DNA from: JBFGCA01 sp041567315
GTDB taxonomy: Bacteria; Acidobacteriota; Thermoanaerobaculia; Multivoradales; JAHEKO01
Direction of reading: 5' to 3'
DNA length: 29,845 bases
Assembly (NCBI GenBank): GCA_041567315.1
Contig: JBFGCA010000052.1
Location: 1 to 29,845 of the forward strand
Part shown: positions 15,149-22,843 of the stretch, piece after piece
How positions within the stretch are numbered: position 1 is the stretch's first letter
How the letters are laid out: each line of letters begins with the position of its first letter
Position numbers and translations under genes: made by a program
The notes under the pieces: model-generated
Seen by the model: the letters and a program-made list of their open reading frames with translations, nothing else
The model's database searches: none
What the model was told of the DNA's origin: nothing

Positions 15149-16471
15149 ATGAGCGGCGCGGCAGCGGCCGGCGCCCGGGAGGGCGTCCCCGACCGCTGGC
15201 TGCCGCTCGCCTACTTCGGCTTCGCCCACCTCTGTCTCGCCACCGCCCTGGCGGTCGCCGCCGCCTGGCCGCGGGCGATCGGCGGTTTCTACTACCACCC
15301 GCGGATGCTGGGGGTGGTCCACCTGGTCACCCTCGGCTGGATCAGCGGGTCGATCCTGGGGGCGCTCTATCTCGTCGCGCCGATGGCGCTCAAGGCGCCG
15401 CTGCCCGCCGGCCGCCCGGACCGCTGGGCCTTCGGCGCCTTCGCGATCGGCACCACCGGCATGGCCAGCCACTTCTGGATCGACGAGCCGCGCGGCATGC
15501 TGTGGGCGGCGGCGCCGGTGCTGGCGGCCTTCCTCTGGGTCGGCTGGCGGGTCGAGACCGCGCTGCGGCCGGCCAGGATCCCGGCGGAGATCAAGCTCCA
15601 CTTCCGGCTCGCCTTCGGCAACCTGGTGCTCGCCGCGCTGCTCGGCCTCGCCGTCGGGGTCGACAAGCTGGTCGACCTGTTGCCCGGCTTCGTCCTCCAC
15701 CACGTCCACGCCCACGCCCATCTGGCCGCCCTCGGGTGGGCGGTGACGATGGTGATGGGCGCCGGCTACCGGCTGCTCCCCATGCTGCTGCCGGCGGCGC
15801 CGCCGCGCGGCCGGGTGGTGTTGCTCGGGGCCGTCCTCTGGGAGGCCGGGGTGCTGGCCCTGGCCAGTGCGCTGTTCGCCGGCGCCCGGTGGACGGCCCT
15901 GCCCGCGCTGTTCTGTGTCGGCGGGTTGGCCGTCTTCCTGGGGCGGGTGCGCTGGATGCTGCGAAACCGCCGGCCGCCGCCCAAGGGTCTCCGCCGTCCC
16001 GACTGGGGCGTCCTCCACGTCTTCGCGGCTCTCCTCTGGCTGGTCGCGGCGGCGGCTCTCGGTGCCGCCCTCGCCCTCGGACCGGCGGCCCCCTGGAAGC
16101 TCCACGCCGGGATGGCCTACGGGGTCCTCGGTCTGGTCGGCTTCCTCGCCCAGATCGTCGTCGGCGTCGAGAGCCGCCTGCTGCCCTGGGCCGCCTGGCT
16201 CTGGGTCCGCACCGGCTCGGACTTCACCGTCCGGCCGATCTCGCCCCACGCCATGCCGGCGCGCCCGCTCCAGGCCGCCGGCTTCGCCCTCTGGACCGCC
16301 GGGGTCCCACTGCTCGCCGGCGGTCTCGCCCTCGACTCGGTGGCCACCTTCCGCCTCGGCGCCCTCGCCTTGCTCGCCGCGGTCCTGATCGGGGCCCTCC
16401 AGCAGGTCGTCGTCCTCCGTCGCGCCCGCCGTCGGTGGAGCCCTTCGGGGCAGGCGCCTCAACCGGGCTGA
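15149..16471 (+). CDS. Polytopic membrane protein, NnrS / heme-copper oxidase subunit I-like
   Basis: A 440-residue protein with about 12 hydrophobic segments. Conserved-looking His residues sit in membrane segments: FAHL (near 26), YYHPRMLGVVHLVTLGW (about 49-65), KLHFRLAFGN, HHVHAHAHLAALGW (about 186-199), and KLHAGMAYGV. The pattern HLAALGW...GYRLLPM resembles NnrS proteins and the single-subunit heme-copper-oxidase-I-like proteins of Acidobacteriota and related phyla. Heme or copper binding is plausible, but I cannot align it fully by eye, and no subunit II or cytochrome is nearby. It lies 82 bases after korB; the gap shows only GC-rich inverted sequence. The role may be in nitric-oxide or oxygen metabolism (inference). 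Confidence 0.6.
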   Translation: MSGAAAAGAREGVPDRWLPLAYFGFAHLCLATALAVAAAWPRAIGGFYYHPRMLGVVHLVTLGWISGSILGALYLVAPMALKAPLPAGRPDRWAFGAFAIGTTGMASHFWIDEPRGMLWAAAPVLAAFLWVGWRVETALRPARIPAEIKLHFRLAFGNLVLAALLGLAVGVDKLVDLLPGFVLHHVHAHAHLAALGWAVTMVMGAGYRLLPMLLPAAPPRGRVVLLGAVLWEAGVLALASALFAGARWTALPALFCVGGLAVFLGRVRWMLRNRRPPPKGLRRPDWGVLHVFAALLWLVAAAALGAALALGPAAPWKLHAGMAYGVLGLVGFLAQIVVGVESRLLPWAAWLWVRTGSDFTVRPISPHAMPARPLQAAGFALWTAGVPLLAGGLALDSVATFRLGALALLAAVLIGALQQVVVLRRARRRWSPSGQAPQPG

Positions 16472-16500
16472 GGGCGCTTGACTGGCAGAGGCTGGCTGTG

Positions 16501-16529
16501 TTGACCGCGGGTCAGATTGTAGCTATGGT
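16501..16529 (+). promoter_or_regulatory. Promoter of the toxin-antitoxin operon
   Basis: TTGACC (16501-16506), a 17-base spacer and TATGGT (16524-16529) make the best two-box promoter in the window. The predicted start of transcription near 16536 leaves at most about 3 bases before the ATG at 16539, so the message would be leaderless. Confidence 0.7.
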
Positions 16530-16536
16530 AGCTACA
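16518..16536. promoter_or_regulatory. Palindromic operator for the antitoxin
   Basis: TGTAGCTA-TGG-TAGCTACA is a perfect inverted repeat with 8-base arms. It overlaps the -10 box and the transcription start, the usual place for Phd/YefM-type antitoxins to repress their own operon. Autoregulation is inferred from family knowledge and position. Confidence 0.8.
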
Positions 16537-16538
16537 TC

Positions 16539-16826
16539 ATGAGATCGGTCGGATCGCGCGAGCTCAAGAACCGGCTGGGCAGGTATCTGCGGCAGGTCAG
16601 GAACGGCGCGACGATCGTAGTGACCGACCGGGGGCGGCCGGTCGCCGAACTGCGCCCGCTGGCGCCGCTCGACGGCTCCGAGAAGGCCGCGCTGGCCTCT
16701 CTTGCGGCCGATGGTCTGGTAACGCCGCCGACGCGAACCCGGTTGCCGGTCGGATTCCAGCCGCTGCGGGCCGATGGCGAGAGCCTCTCCGCGGCGATAC
16801 TCGACGGGCGGCAGGACCGGCTGTGA
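16539..16826 (+). CDS. Type II antitoxin, Phd/YefM family
   Basis: A 95-residue antitoxin. Its N-terminal Phd/YefM fold (1 to about 50) has the family pattern SRELKNRLGRYLRQVRNGATIVVTDRGRPVAEL, which dimerises and binds the operator just upstream. The C-terminal half (about 55-95) is less structured in look and would wrap and neutralise the toxin. The stop overlaps the toxin start (GTGA), the normal order antitoxin then toxin. Confidence 0.9.
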   Translation: MRSVGSRELKNRLGRYLRQVRNGATIVVTDRGRPVAELRPLAPLDGSEKAALASLAADGLVTPPTRTRLPVGFQPLRADGESLSAAILDGRQDRL

Positions 16827-17254
16827 TCACCTTTTTCGACGCCAGCGCTCTGGCCAAGCGCTACGTCGAGGAGGACCACACCGCCGAGGTCCTGCGGCGG
16901 CTCGAAGAGTCCACGTCGGTCGTCTGCCGGCTGACCGAGGTCGAGATCGCCTCGGCCCTCGCCAGGCGCTGCCGCGAAGGGGGCTTTTCGCAGGCCGAGA
17001 GGGATCGCGCTCTCGCCACGCTCGACGAAGATCTTCAGGCACTTCACGTGATCGAGCTCTCCACCCCCGTCTTCCGGGCGGCGCGGGCGGTCCTGCTCAG
17101 ACATCCGCTGCGCGCCGCCGACGCCCTCCAGCTCGCCGCCGCCCTCACCCTGCGCGAACGGCTGCGGACCCCGATCTCCCTGCTGACCTTCGATGATCGG
17201 CTGGCCACGGCGTCTGCGGCGGAGGGGCTCGCCCCTCCAGGCGCGGAAAGCTGA
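16823..17254 (+). CDS. PIN-domain ribonuclease toxin, VapC-like
   Basis: A 143-residue PIN-domain endoribonuclease expected to cut RNA in a Mg2+-dependent way when free of antitoxin. The acidic active-site residues are present: D6 (FFDASAL), E41 (TEVEIASAL), D100 (AADALQLA) and D124/D125 (TFDDRL). The GTG start overlaps the antitoxin stop by 4 bases, so the two are translationally coupled. The pairing is Phd-type antitoxin with PIN toxin, a common combination. A perfect hairpin (17221-17238) lies inside the last codons. Confidence 0.9.
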   Translation: MITFFDASALAKRYVEEDHTAEVLRRLEESTSVVCRLTEVEIASALARRCREGGFSQAERDRALATLDEDLQALHVIELSTPVFRAARAVLLRHPLRAADALQLAAALTLRERLRTPISLLTFDDRLATASAAEGLAPPGAES

Positions 17255-17278
17255 GGCGGCGGTCGGCGCGGCGACCGC
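17221..17278. terminator. Hairpin pair between convergent genes
   Basis: Two perfect hairpins lie between the toxin and the response regulator, which end facing each other. One is GGAGGGG-CTCG-CCCCTCC (17221-17238) and the other GCGGTCG-6-CGACCGC (17259-17278). Neither has a T tract on either strand, so termination by these alone is uncertain. Confidence 0.4.
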
Positions 17279-17293
17279 TGCGGTGGGGCGCCC

Positions 17294-17962
17294 TCAGGGG
17301 GCGACCAGGCCGTGGGCGGCGGCGTAGCGCACCAGCTCCGCCTGGGTGCGCAGCCCGAGCTGTTTCTTGAGACCGCTCTTGTGGTACTCGACCGTCTTGA
17401 CCGAGATCTCCAGAACGGCCGCGATCTCCTTGGCCGTCTTGCCCTCCGCCACCAGCTGCAGCACCTCGCGCTGCCGCGGCGTCAGGCGCGCGTAGGGCCC
17501 ATCCTCCGTCCCTTCCGCCGGCCTGCCGGCGGCGTCCACCAGGTCGCCCGCCACCGCCGGCGTGACGTAGCGGTTGCCGCGAAGCACTTCGCGCAGGGCG
17601 AAGAGGAGCTCCGAGGGCTCGGAGCTCTTGAGCAGATAGCCCCGGGCGCCGGCGGCGAAGGCCTCGCGCACCATGCCGGGCTCGCCGCTCATGGTGAGCA
17701 TCACGATGCGGGCCGGCGTGATCTCGCGCAGCCGGCGCGCCGCGTCGATGCCGTTCAAGAGCGGCAAGGCGATGTCGATCAGGATGAGATCGGGCCCCAG
17801 CCGGCGCGACGCCGCGAGCAGCGCACGGCCGTCGGCCGCGACGCCGACGACCTCGAACTCCGGCTCCAGCAGCTTGCGGATCCCCTCGGCGACCAGCGCG
17901 TGGTCTTCCGCCAGCAGGACGCGGGGAGGCCGCGTCGGTTCAGACTCCGCTCGTTGACTCAC
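17294..17962 (-). CDS. NarL/FixJ-type response regulator
   Basis: A 222-residue DNA-binding response regulator. The receiver domain (about 13-130) has acidic pair E19-D20, phosphoacceptor D63 (LIDIALP), T90 and K112 (YLLKSS). The LuxR-type helix-turn-helix (about 155-218) contains LTPRQREVLQLVAEGKTAKEIA and KTVEYHKSGLKKQL. It is divergent from the histidine-kinase/Ser-Thr-kinase fusion at 18078, whose NarX-type kinase half is the natural partner of a NarL-type regulator. A palindrome in the shared 115-base intergenic region may be its binding site. On this strand TTGCGG-17-TTATAC in that region could be the promoter. Confidence 0.95.
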   Translation of the reverse strand: MSQRAESEPTRPPRVLLAEDHALVAEGIRKLLEPEFEVVGVAADGRALLAASRRLGPDLILIDIALPLLNGIDAARRLREITPARIVMLTMSGEPGMVREAFAAGARGYLLKSSEPSELLFALREVLRGNRYVTPAVAGDLVDAAGRPAEGTEDGPYARLTPRQREVLQLVAEGKTAKEIAAVLEISVKTVEYHKSGLKKQLGLRTQAELVRYAAAHGLVAP

Positions 17963-18019
17963 CCCTCTCAGCCCGCGCTCAATCTTATTGGACTTGTATA
18001 ATCTTTTGAAACGGCTGCC

Positions 18020-18039
18020 CGCAATGTAACATCATTGCG
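18020..18039. promoter_or_regulatory. Inverted repeat in the divergent regulator/kinase promoter region
   Basis: CGCAATG-TAACAT-CATTGCG has perfect 7-base arms with a 6-base spacer. It lies between the response regulator and the kinase fusion, 39 bases before the kinase ATG, in an AT-richer stretch that also holds TATAAT at 17997-18002. It is a candidate operator for the response regulator; this is inference from position and symmetry. Confidence 0.5.
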
Positions 18040-18077
18040 AACAGAGCGATTCAGGTCTGGAGCGCCGGGGAGGGGAG

Positions 18078-21000
18078 ATGAGGGCCGAGCAGACCGCGCG
18101 TCCAACCGAGGTCGGCGAGGCCGTCTTCACCCTCGCCGCGGACGGCAAGATCGTCGCCTGGAGCGAGGCGGCCGCTCGCCTCTACGGCTGGGCCGCGGCC
18201 CAGGTGACGGGCCAGGGCGTCGAGGTCCTCTACTTTCCGGACCAGCCGCCGAGGCGGCTGGCGGAGCTCCTGGTAGCGGCGGAGCAGGAGAGCCCGCGGC
18301 GGGAGGTCGTCCACCGGCAGCGCCGGGCGGGGGGCGAGGAGATCGTCGTCGAACTGCGGGCGGCGCCGGCCGACCGCGTCCGGGCCGGCGGTTCCGGGGC
18401 GCTGTTGGTCTCGGTCCGCGACGTCACCCGGCGCGTGCGGGCCGAGCGGGCCCTGGGCGAGGCGCACTCGGCGCTCGAGCGCAGCCGCCGGGAGGTGCGG
18501 CGGCTCGCCGCGCGGCTCCTGAGCGTCCGGGAGGAGGAGCGACGGCGGCTGGGACGCGAGCTGCACGACGGGCTCAGCCAGCGGCTGAGCATGCTGGTCG
18601 TGGAGCTGGGCGGGGCCTGCCGCGAACCCGGCGCGCCGAGCGCCGAGACGCTCGCGGCGCTGCGCTCTCAGGCGACCGCCCTGGCCGACGAGGCGCGCAC
18701 ACTCTCCCACCAGCTCCACCCCGCCGCGGTGGAGCGCTGCGGCCTGGCGGCGGCGCTCCGCGACCACTGTGCCGAGCTGCGCCGCAGCACCGGCCTCGAG
18801 GTGGACCTGCGCCTCGACGAAGGCGTCGACCCACTCCCCGAGGACTTCGCCCTCGCCCTCTACCGCATCGCCCAGGAGGGGCTGCACAACGTCGTCCGCC
18901 ACGCCGGGGTTCGGGAGGCCCGTCTGGAGCTGCGCTGCCGGCCCGGGGCGGTCGGCCTCTCCCTCGCCGATGCCGGGGCCGGCTTCGATCTCGCGGCGCC
19001 GCGCGAGGGCGGCCTTGGCCTGGTCGGCATGGAGGAGCGCGCCCGGCTCCTGGGCGGCAGCCTCCGGGTCGACAGCGCGCCTGGCCTCGGCACCGAGATC
19101 GAGGCCGTCCTGCCCCTCGACGAGGCGCCGGCCGCGGGCCAGGCGGCAGTCCGCGAGACCGCGGACGCCGGCGCGGCGGTGGCACCCGCCCGCTTCCTCG
19201 GCCCCTACCGGCTGCTCGAGGTCCTCGGCAAGGGGGCGACCTCCACCGTCTACCTGGCCGAGGAGCCGGAGCCGCTCAAGCGCCGGGTGGCGCTCAAGCT
19301 CCAGCGGGCGCCGCTCGCCGGCTACCGGGCGGCACTGCGATTCAAGGCCGAGCACCGGGCCCTGGCGCGCCTGCACCATCCCAACGTGGCGCAGGTCTAC
19401 GAGGCGAGCACCACCGAGGACGGCGACCCCTACCTGACCGTGGAGTACGTCCCGGGGATCCCGATCACCGCCTACTGCGATCGCTACCGACTCGGTCTCG
19501 AGGAGCGCCTGGAGCTCTTCGTGGAAGTGTGCGGCGGGGTGCTGCACGCCCACCAGAAGGGAGTCCTCCACCGCGATCTCAAGCCCTCGAACATCCTGGT
19601 GGCCGAGGAACACGGCCGGCCGGTGCCCAAGATCCTCGACTTCGGGATCGCCAAGGGCCTCGACGAGGCACTGGCCGAGGGCACGGTGTGGACCCGCGGT
19701 CCGGCGGGCTCGCCGGCCTACATGAGCCCCGAGGCCTTCGCCGGCGGGGAGGTCGACACCCGCTCGGACGTCTACTCGCTGGGGGTGCTGCTCCACGAGC
19801 TGCTGACCGGCACTCTGCCGGCCGCGGGAGGGGTGCTGCCGGGAACGCCGGCCAGCGCCCGCTGGTCGGGGCCGCTACCGCGGCCTAGCCGGCGGCTGCG
19901 CTCGCTCGAGCCGGAGACCGCGGCCCGGGTGGCCGGTGACCGCCGCACCCAGCCCGCCGCCCTCGCCCGGCAGCTCGTTCCCGACCTCGACTGGGTGGTC
20001 TTGAAGGCCCTTGCCCGCGAGCCCACCGAGCGCTACGCGGGCGCCGCCGAGCTGGCCCAGGACGTGGCCCGCTATCTGCGGGGCGAGCCGGTGGCGGCAG
20101 GGCCCCCGAGCGCCCCCTACCGGCTGCGCAAGCTGGTCCAGCGCCACCGCGGTGCGGCGGCGGCGGCGCTGCTCGTTGCCCTGGCGCTCGTCGGCGGGCT
20201 CCTCGCTACCGCCACCCAGGCGCGGCGGGCCGAGCGCGAGGCGGCGTCGGCGGAGCAGGTGGCGGGCTTCCTGGCCGAGCTCTTCAAGGCCTCGGATCCG
20301 GCCCAGGCCCGTGGCGGCGACCTGAGCGCCCGCGAGCTCCTGGACCTCGGGGCCGAGCGCGTGGAGCGCGAGCTCGGGGGCCAGCCGCTGATCCAGGCGC
20401 GCCTGATGGACACCATCGGCGAGATCTACAGCGAGCTCGGCCTCTACGGGCCGGCCCGACCGCTCCTCGAGCGGTCGGTCGAGCTGCGCACCGCGCTGCT
20501 GGGCGAGGAGCACCTCGAGGTGGCGGCGAGCCTGCAGGACCTCGCCGACCTCTACCAGCGCTCCGGCGGCGAGGCGGAGCCGCTCTACCGCCGCGCGCTC
20601 GCCATTCGAGAGGAAGCCCTCGGCCCCGACCACCCGCTGGTGGCCGACGTCCTCTCGAACCTCGCGGTTCTCCACGCCCGGCGGGGACAGTTCGACCGCG
20701 CCGAGGAGCTCCTCGAGCGCGCCCTTTCGATCCGCGAGCGGGCCGTCGGCCCCGACCACACCGACGTCGCCAAGGCCCTCAACAACCTCGCCGGCGTCTA
20801 CCAGTACACCGGCCGCCTGGAGGAGGCCGAGCCGCTCCACCGGCGCGCCCTCGAGATCCGCACCCGGGCCCTTCCGGCGGACCATCCCGACCTCGCGGCC
20901 AGCCTCAACGCCCTCGCTTCGCTCTACACCGCGCAGCAGCGCTGGGAGGAGGCCGTGCCGCTGCTCGAGCGCGCCTTGGCTGCCCTGGAGCAGGCGCTGG

Positions 21001-21365
21001 GTCCCGAGCATCCGCGGGTGGCGACCGCCCTCCAGGGCCTGGGCGTCGCCCAGCGCCAGCTCGGCGACGCCGGCGCGGCCGAGAACGCCTTCCGGCGGGC
21101 GCTGGCGACGCGGGAGCAGATCCAGGGACCCGACCATCCCGACCTCGCCTATCCCCTCCACCACCTGGGGAGCCTCTGCGTCGAGCAGGGCCGCCTCGCC
21201 GAGGCCGAGCCGCTCTACCGCCGGGCCCTGGCGCTCGCCGAGGAGGGCCTGGAGCCGAGCCATCCGCTGCGGGTCTCGATCCTCGACGGCCTGATCGGGC
21301 TCCTGCGCCAGACCGGCCGCGAGGCCGAGGCGGCGGCGCTCGAGGCGCGGGCGACGGGCGGCTGA
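18078..21365 (+). CDS. PAS-histidine kinase-Ser/Thr kinase-TM-TPR fusion protein
   Basis: A 1095-residue single reading frame joining two kinase types. A PAS domain (about 10-115, FTLAADGKIVAWSEAAARLYGW) leads by a coiled coil to a NarX-type HisKA_3 dimerisation helix with phosphoacceptor H163 (GRELHDGLSQRL). A HATPase domain follows (about 255-350; N box near HNVVRHA, then ADAGAGFDL and GLGLVGMEER). After a short Ala-rich linker comes a Hanks-type kinase (about 374-680) with GKGATSTVY, VALK (K407), HRDLKPSN (D500), DFG (521-523) and SPAYMSPEA. One membrane segment (about 692-714) follows, then a run of kinesin-light-chain-like 42-residue TPRs (about 790-1085). Every catalytic residue checked is present in both kinases. 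A ribosome-binding site (GGGAGGGGAG) precedes ATG 18078. The divergent NarL-type regulator is the likely phosphotransfer partner. Confidence 0.93.
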   Translation: MRAEQTARPTEVGEAVFTLAADGKIVAWSEAAARLYGWAAAQVTGQGVEVLYFPDQPPRRLAELLVAAEQESPRREVVHRQRRAGGEEIVVELRAAPADRVRAGGSGALLVSVRDVTRRVRAERALGEAHSALERSRREVRRLAARLLSVREEERRRLGRELHDGLSQRLSMLVVELGGACREPGAPSAETLAALRSQATALADEARTLSHQLHPAAVERCGLAAALRDHCAELRRSTGLEVDLRLDEGVDPLPEDFALALYRIAQEGLHNVVRHAGVREARLELRCRPGAVGLSLADAGAGFDLAAPREGGLGLVGMEERARLLGGSLRVDSAPGLGTEIEAVLPLDEAPAAGQAAVRETADAGAAVAPARFLGPYRLLEVLGKGATSTVYLAEEPEPLKRRVALKLQRAPLAGYRAALRFKAEHRALARLHHPNVAQVYEASTTEDGDPYLTVEYVPGIPITAYCDRYRLGLEERLELFVEVCGGVLHAHQKGVLHRDLKPSNILVAEEHGRPVPKILDFGIAKGLDEALAEGTVWTRGPAGSPAYMSPEAFAGGEVDTRSDVYSLGVLLHELLTGTLPAAGGVLPGTPASARWSGPLPRPSRRLRSLEPETAARVAGDRRTQPAALARQLVPDLDWVVLKALAREPTERYAGAAELAQDVARYLRGEPVAAGPPSAPYRLRKLVQRHRGAAAAALLVALALVGGLLATATQARRAEREAASAEQVAGFLAELFKASDPAQARGGDLSARELLDLGAERVERELGGQPLIQARLMDTIGEIYSELGLYGPARPLLERSVELRTALLGEEHLEVAASLQDLADLYQRSGGEAEPLYRRALAIREEALGPDHPLVADVLSNLAVLHARRGQFDRAEELLERALSIRERAVGPDHTDVAKALNNLAGVYQYTGRLEEAEPLHRRALEIRTRALPADHPDLAASLNALASLYTAQQRWEEAVPLLERALAALEQALGPEHPRVATALQGLGVAQRQLGDAGAAENAFRRALATREQIQGPDHPDLAYPLHHLGSLCVEQGRLAEAEPLYRRALALAEEGLEPSHPLRVSILDGLIGLLRQTGREAEAAALEARATGG

Positions 21366-21709
21366 GCTCGACGCACCAGGGAATCCCCAGCGCCAGACCA
21401 GGAAGAGAGCCGCTCTCGCTCTCGTCGTCTTTCTCGCCTTCCCGGCCGCACGACTCGCGGCCTTGCGCCGCCGAGTGCTGTGAATCGATCACAGCTCACG
21501 GCCTGACTCCAGGATACCGTCGATAAGAACGGCACAAACCCAGGTTTTTCCCTTCCCCTTTCCGGGGAATCTCCCCAGGCCCTAAGCAAGGGTTTTTCTT
21601 TCTCCAATCGAGGGTTGACAAGCCCTCGTGGTCCTGGGAGATTGAATCACCATCAATCTTTCACCTTGAAAGGGGAAAACGGATGAGAAAGTTTTATAGG
21701 AGAGACACG
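21366..21709 (+). other. Intergenic region with promoter-like and palindromic signals
   Basis: No gene was found in this 344-base gap. It contains GCTGTGA-ATCGA-TCACAGC (21477-21495, perfect 7-base arms); a weak hairpin CCCT-5-AGGG followed by TTTTTCTTT (about 21580-21601), which may terminate the kinase message; and a perfect TTGACA (21615-21620) with only a poor -10 match downstream (GAGATT, 21638-21643). The last likely serves the secreted protein at 21710. Confidence 0.5.
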
Positions 21710-22270
21710 ATGCGAATCCTTCTCTGCACCCTCGGACTCTGCTGCCTGGTCGCCTTCCCGGCCGCCGGCGGCGTGGGCACCCCGGACGGCGTGCCCCCGG
21801 CTATCGAGAACATCTGCGACGGCCAGACCGGCTCCGCATTTGGCCTCTGCAATGCCTACTGTGAGGCGATGGACTGTCACCTCGACGAGCCCCAGGCTTC
21901 GGCGACCGCCTGCTCCAAGGTCGGCACGAAATTCGAGCAGGTCACCGGCACGCCTCCGCCCTGCGAATGCCCGTGTGTCAACTTCGAGCTCTTCGCCAGC
22001 GTCGTCAGCGGCGCGAGCCCTGTCGAGGCGTGCCTCGTGCTCGACTCGGGGGAAGTGAACATTATCACCATCGCCGGGAACGAAGAGGTCATTGCCTTCA
22101 GCGACGTGGGTGTCATTGTGGGGGCACCGATCTGCGGCGACTTCGACAACGTTTCTGGTGGCTTCCTCGACATTGCTGCGATCACAGTAGAGCAGCACTT
22201 CACCTGCGCCGATTTGCTGCAGCAGGCGGCGGCCGCGCAGGGGGTAGAGTGCGAATCCATACCATTCTGA
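21710..22270 (+). CDS. Secreted cysteine-rich protein of unknown function
   Basis: A 186-residue protein with a clear signal peptide (RILLCTLGLCCLVAFPAAGG, residues 2-21), so it is exported; a Cys near the end of the hydrophobic run makes a lipoprotein unlikely but not excluded. The mature part has ICDGQTGSAFGLCNAYCEAMDC followed by an AC...KF...TG...PPCECPC stretch, a Cys-rich motif I associate with secreted proteins of GC-rich environmental bacteria but cannot assign a function. The second half is beta-rich and acidic. ATG 21710 follows TAGGAGAG (21697-21704). An in-frame ATG at 21683 with AAGGGG upstream would add nine residues. Confidence 0.7.
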   Translation: MRILLCTLGLCCLVAFPAAGGVGTPDGVPPAIENICDGQTGSAFGLCNAYCEAMDCHLDEPQASATACSKVGTKFEQVTGTPPPCECPCVNFELFASVVSGASPVEACLVLDSGEVNIITIAGNEEVIAFSDVGVIVGAPICGDFDNVSGGFLDIAAITVEQHFTCADLLQQAAAAQGVECESIPF

Positions 22271-22388
22271 GGCACTCCGCCTAGCCAATCTCTACCACTC
22301 GCGGGTCTCGCCGACCTTCGGCGGTCGCGACATGCGGTCGGGTGTGACGGCTGCGTTAATCATGATAAGCAATTCAATGGAGAAAGCA

Positions 22389-22790
22389 ATGTACACAAAG
22401 AAAGCTGTTGTTGGAGTTTTTCTGGCGCTCTTTTTTACGGTCGGCCTAGTTCAGGCGCAGCCGCCACAGGAAATCATCACGAAAGACACGGTAAGGGCTT
22501 GCGAATTGGCGGGATTAGGCATAACCGATAATTCAACGCTAAACGAAGTTCGCGACGCGTTGGAAATCCAATTTGCTGGAACTCTTTCTTTTCCTCCGAA
22601 CCCCGCCAGAACGCTTTTGAAGCGAATAGAGGTAGTCCGTCAATCCGGATGTGAAGTCACCGAATGGGAGTTCCACTTCGTGGGAGACCCAAGAGCACCG
22701 GAGTTCCCCTTTGAAGTCATACCCACAGGCCTGGGAGATGCCCAGCACAACCTGATCCTGTACAACGCCAGTTGCGGTTGTCGGCCATAG
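22389..22790 (+). CDS. Small exported protein of unknown function in a low-GC patch
   Basis: A 133-residue protein with a typical signal peptide (YTKKAVVGVFLALFFTVG, cleavage after VQAQ). I do not recognise the mature domain. It has a CELAGLG start, a middle with WEFHFVGDP, and a Cys-rich end (NASCGCRP). ATG 22389 was chosen because GGAGA lies 6-10 bases upstream and it begins the signal peptide; earlier ATGs in frame (22332, 22377) lengthen the N-terminus. Base use is unlike the neighbours: 93 of 180 bases are G or C in 22441-22620, about 52 percent, with AT-ending codons common. This suggests recent acquisition. Confidence 0.6.
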   Translation: MYTKKAVVGVFLALFFTVGLVQAQPPQEIITKDTVRACELAGLGITDNSTLNEVRDALEIQFAGTLSFPPNPARTLLKRIEVVRQSGCEVTEWEFHFVGDPRAPEFPFEVIPTGLGDAQHNLILYNASCGCRP

Positions 22791-22843
22791 CGAGCTCGTC
22801 GGCTCCAAGATTGACGTGCTCCGCAGGTTGACCGCACTGGACG

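Noticed and set aside
14015..16462. An 815-codon open frame on the minus strand
   Set aside because: It is antisense to korB and the membrane protein gene, both well supported; the product is low-complexity.
17997..18002. TATAAT on the plus strand as promoter of the kinase fusion
   Set aside because: No -35 match lies at a usable distance and the TG of an extended -10 is misplaced by one base. It is kept only as a note in the palindrome entry.
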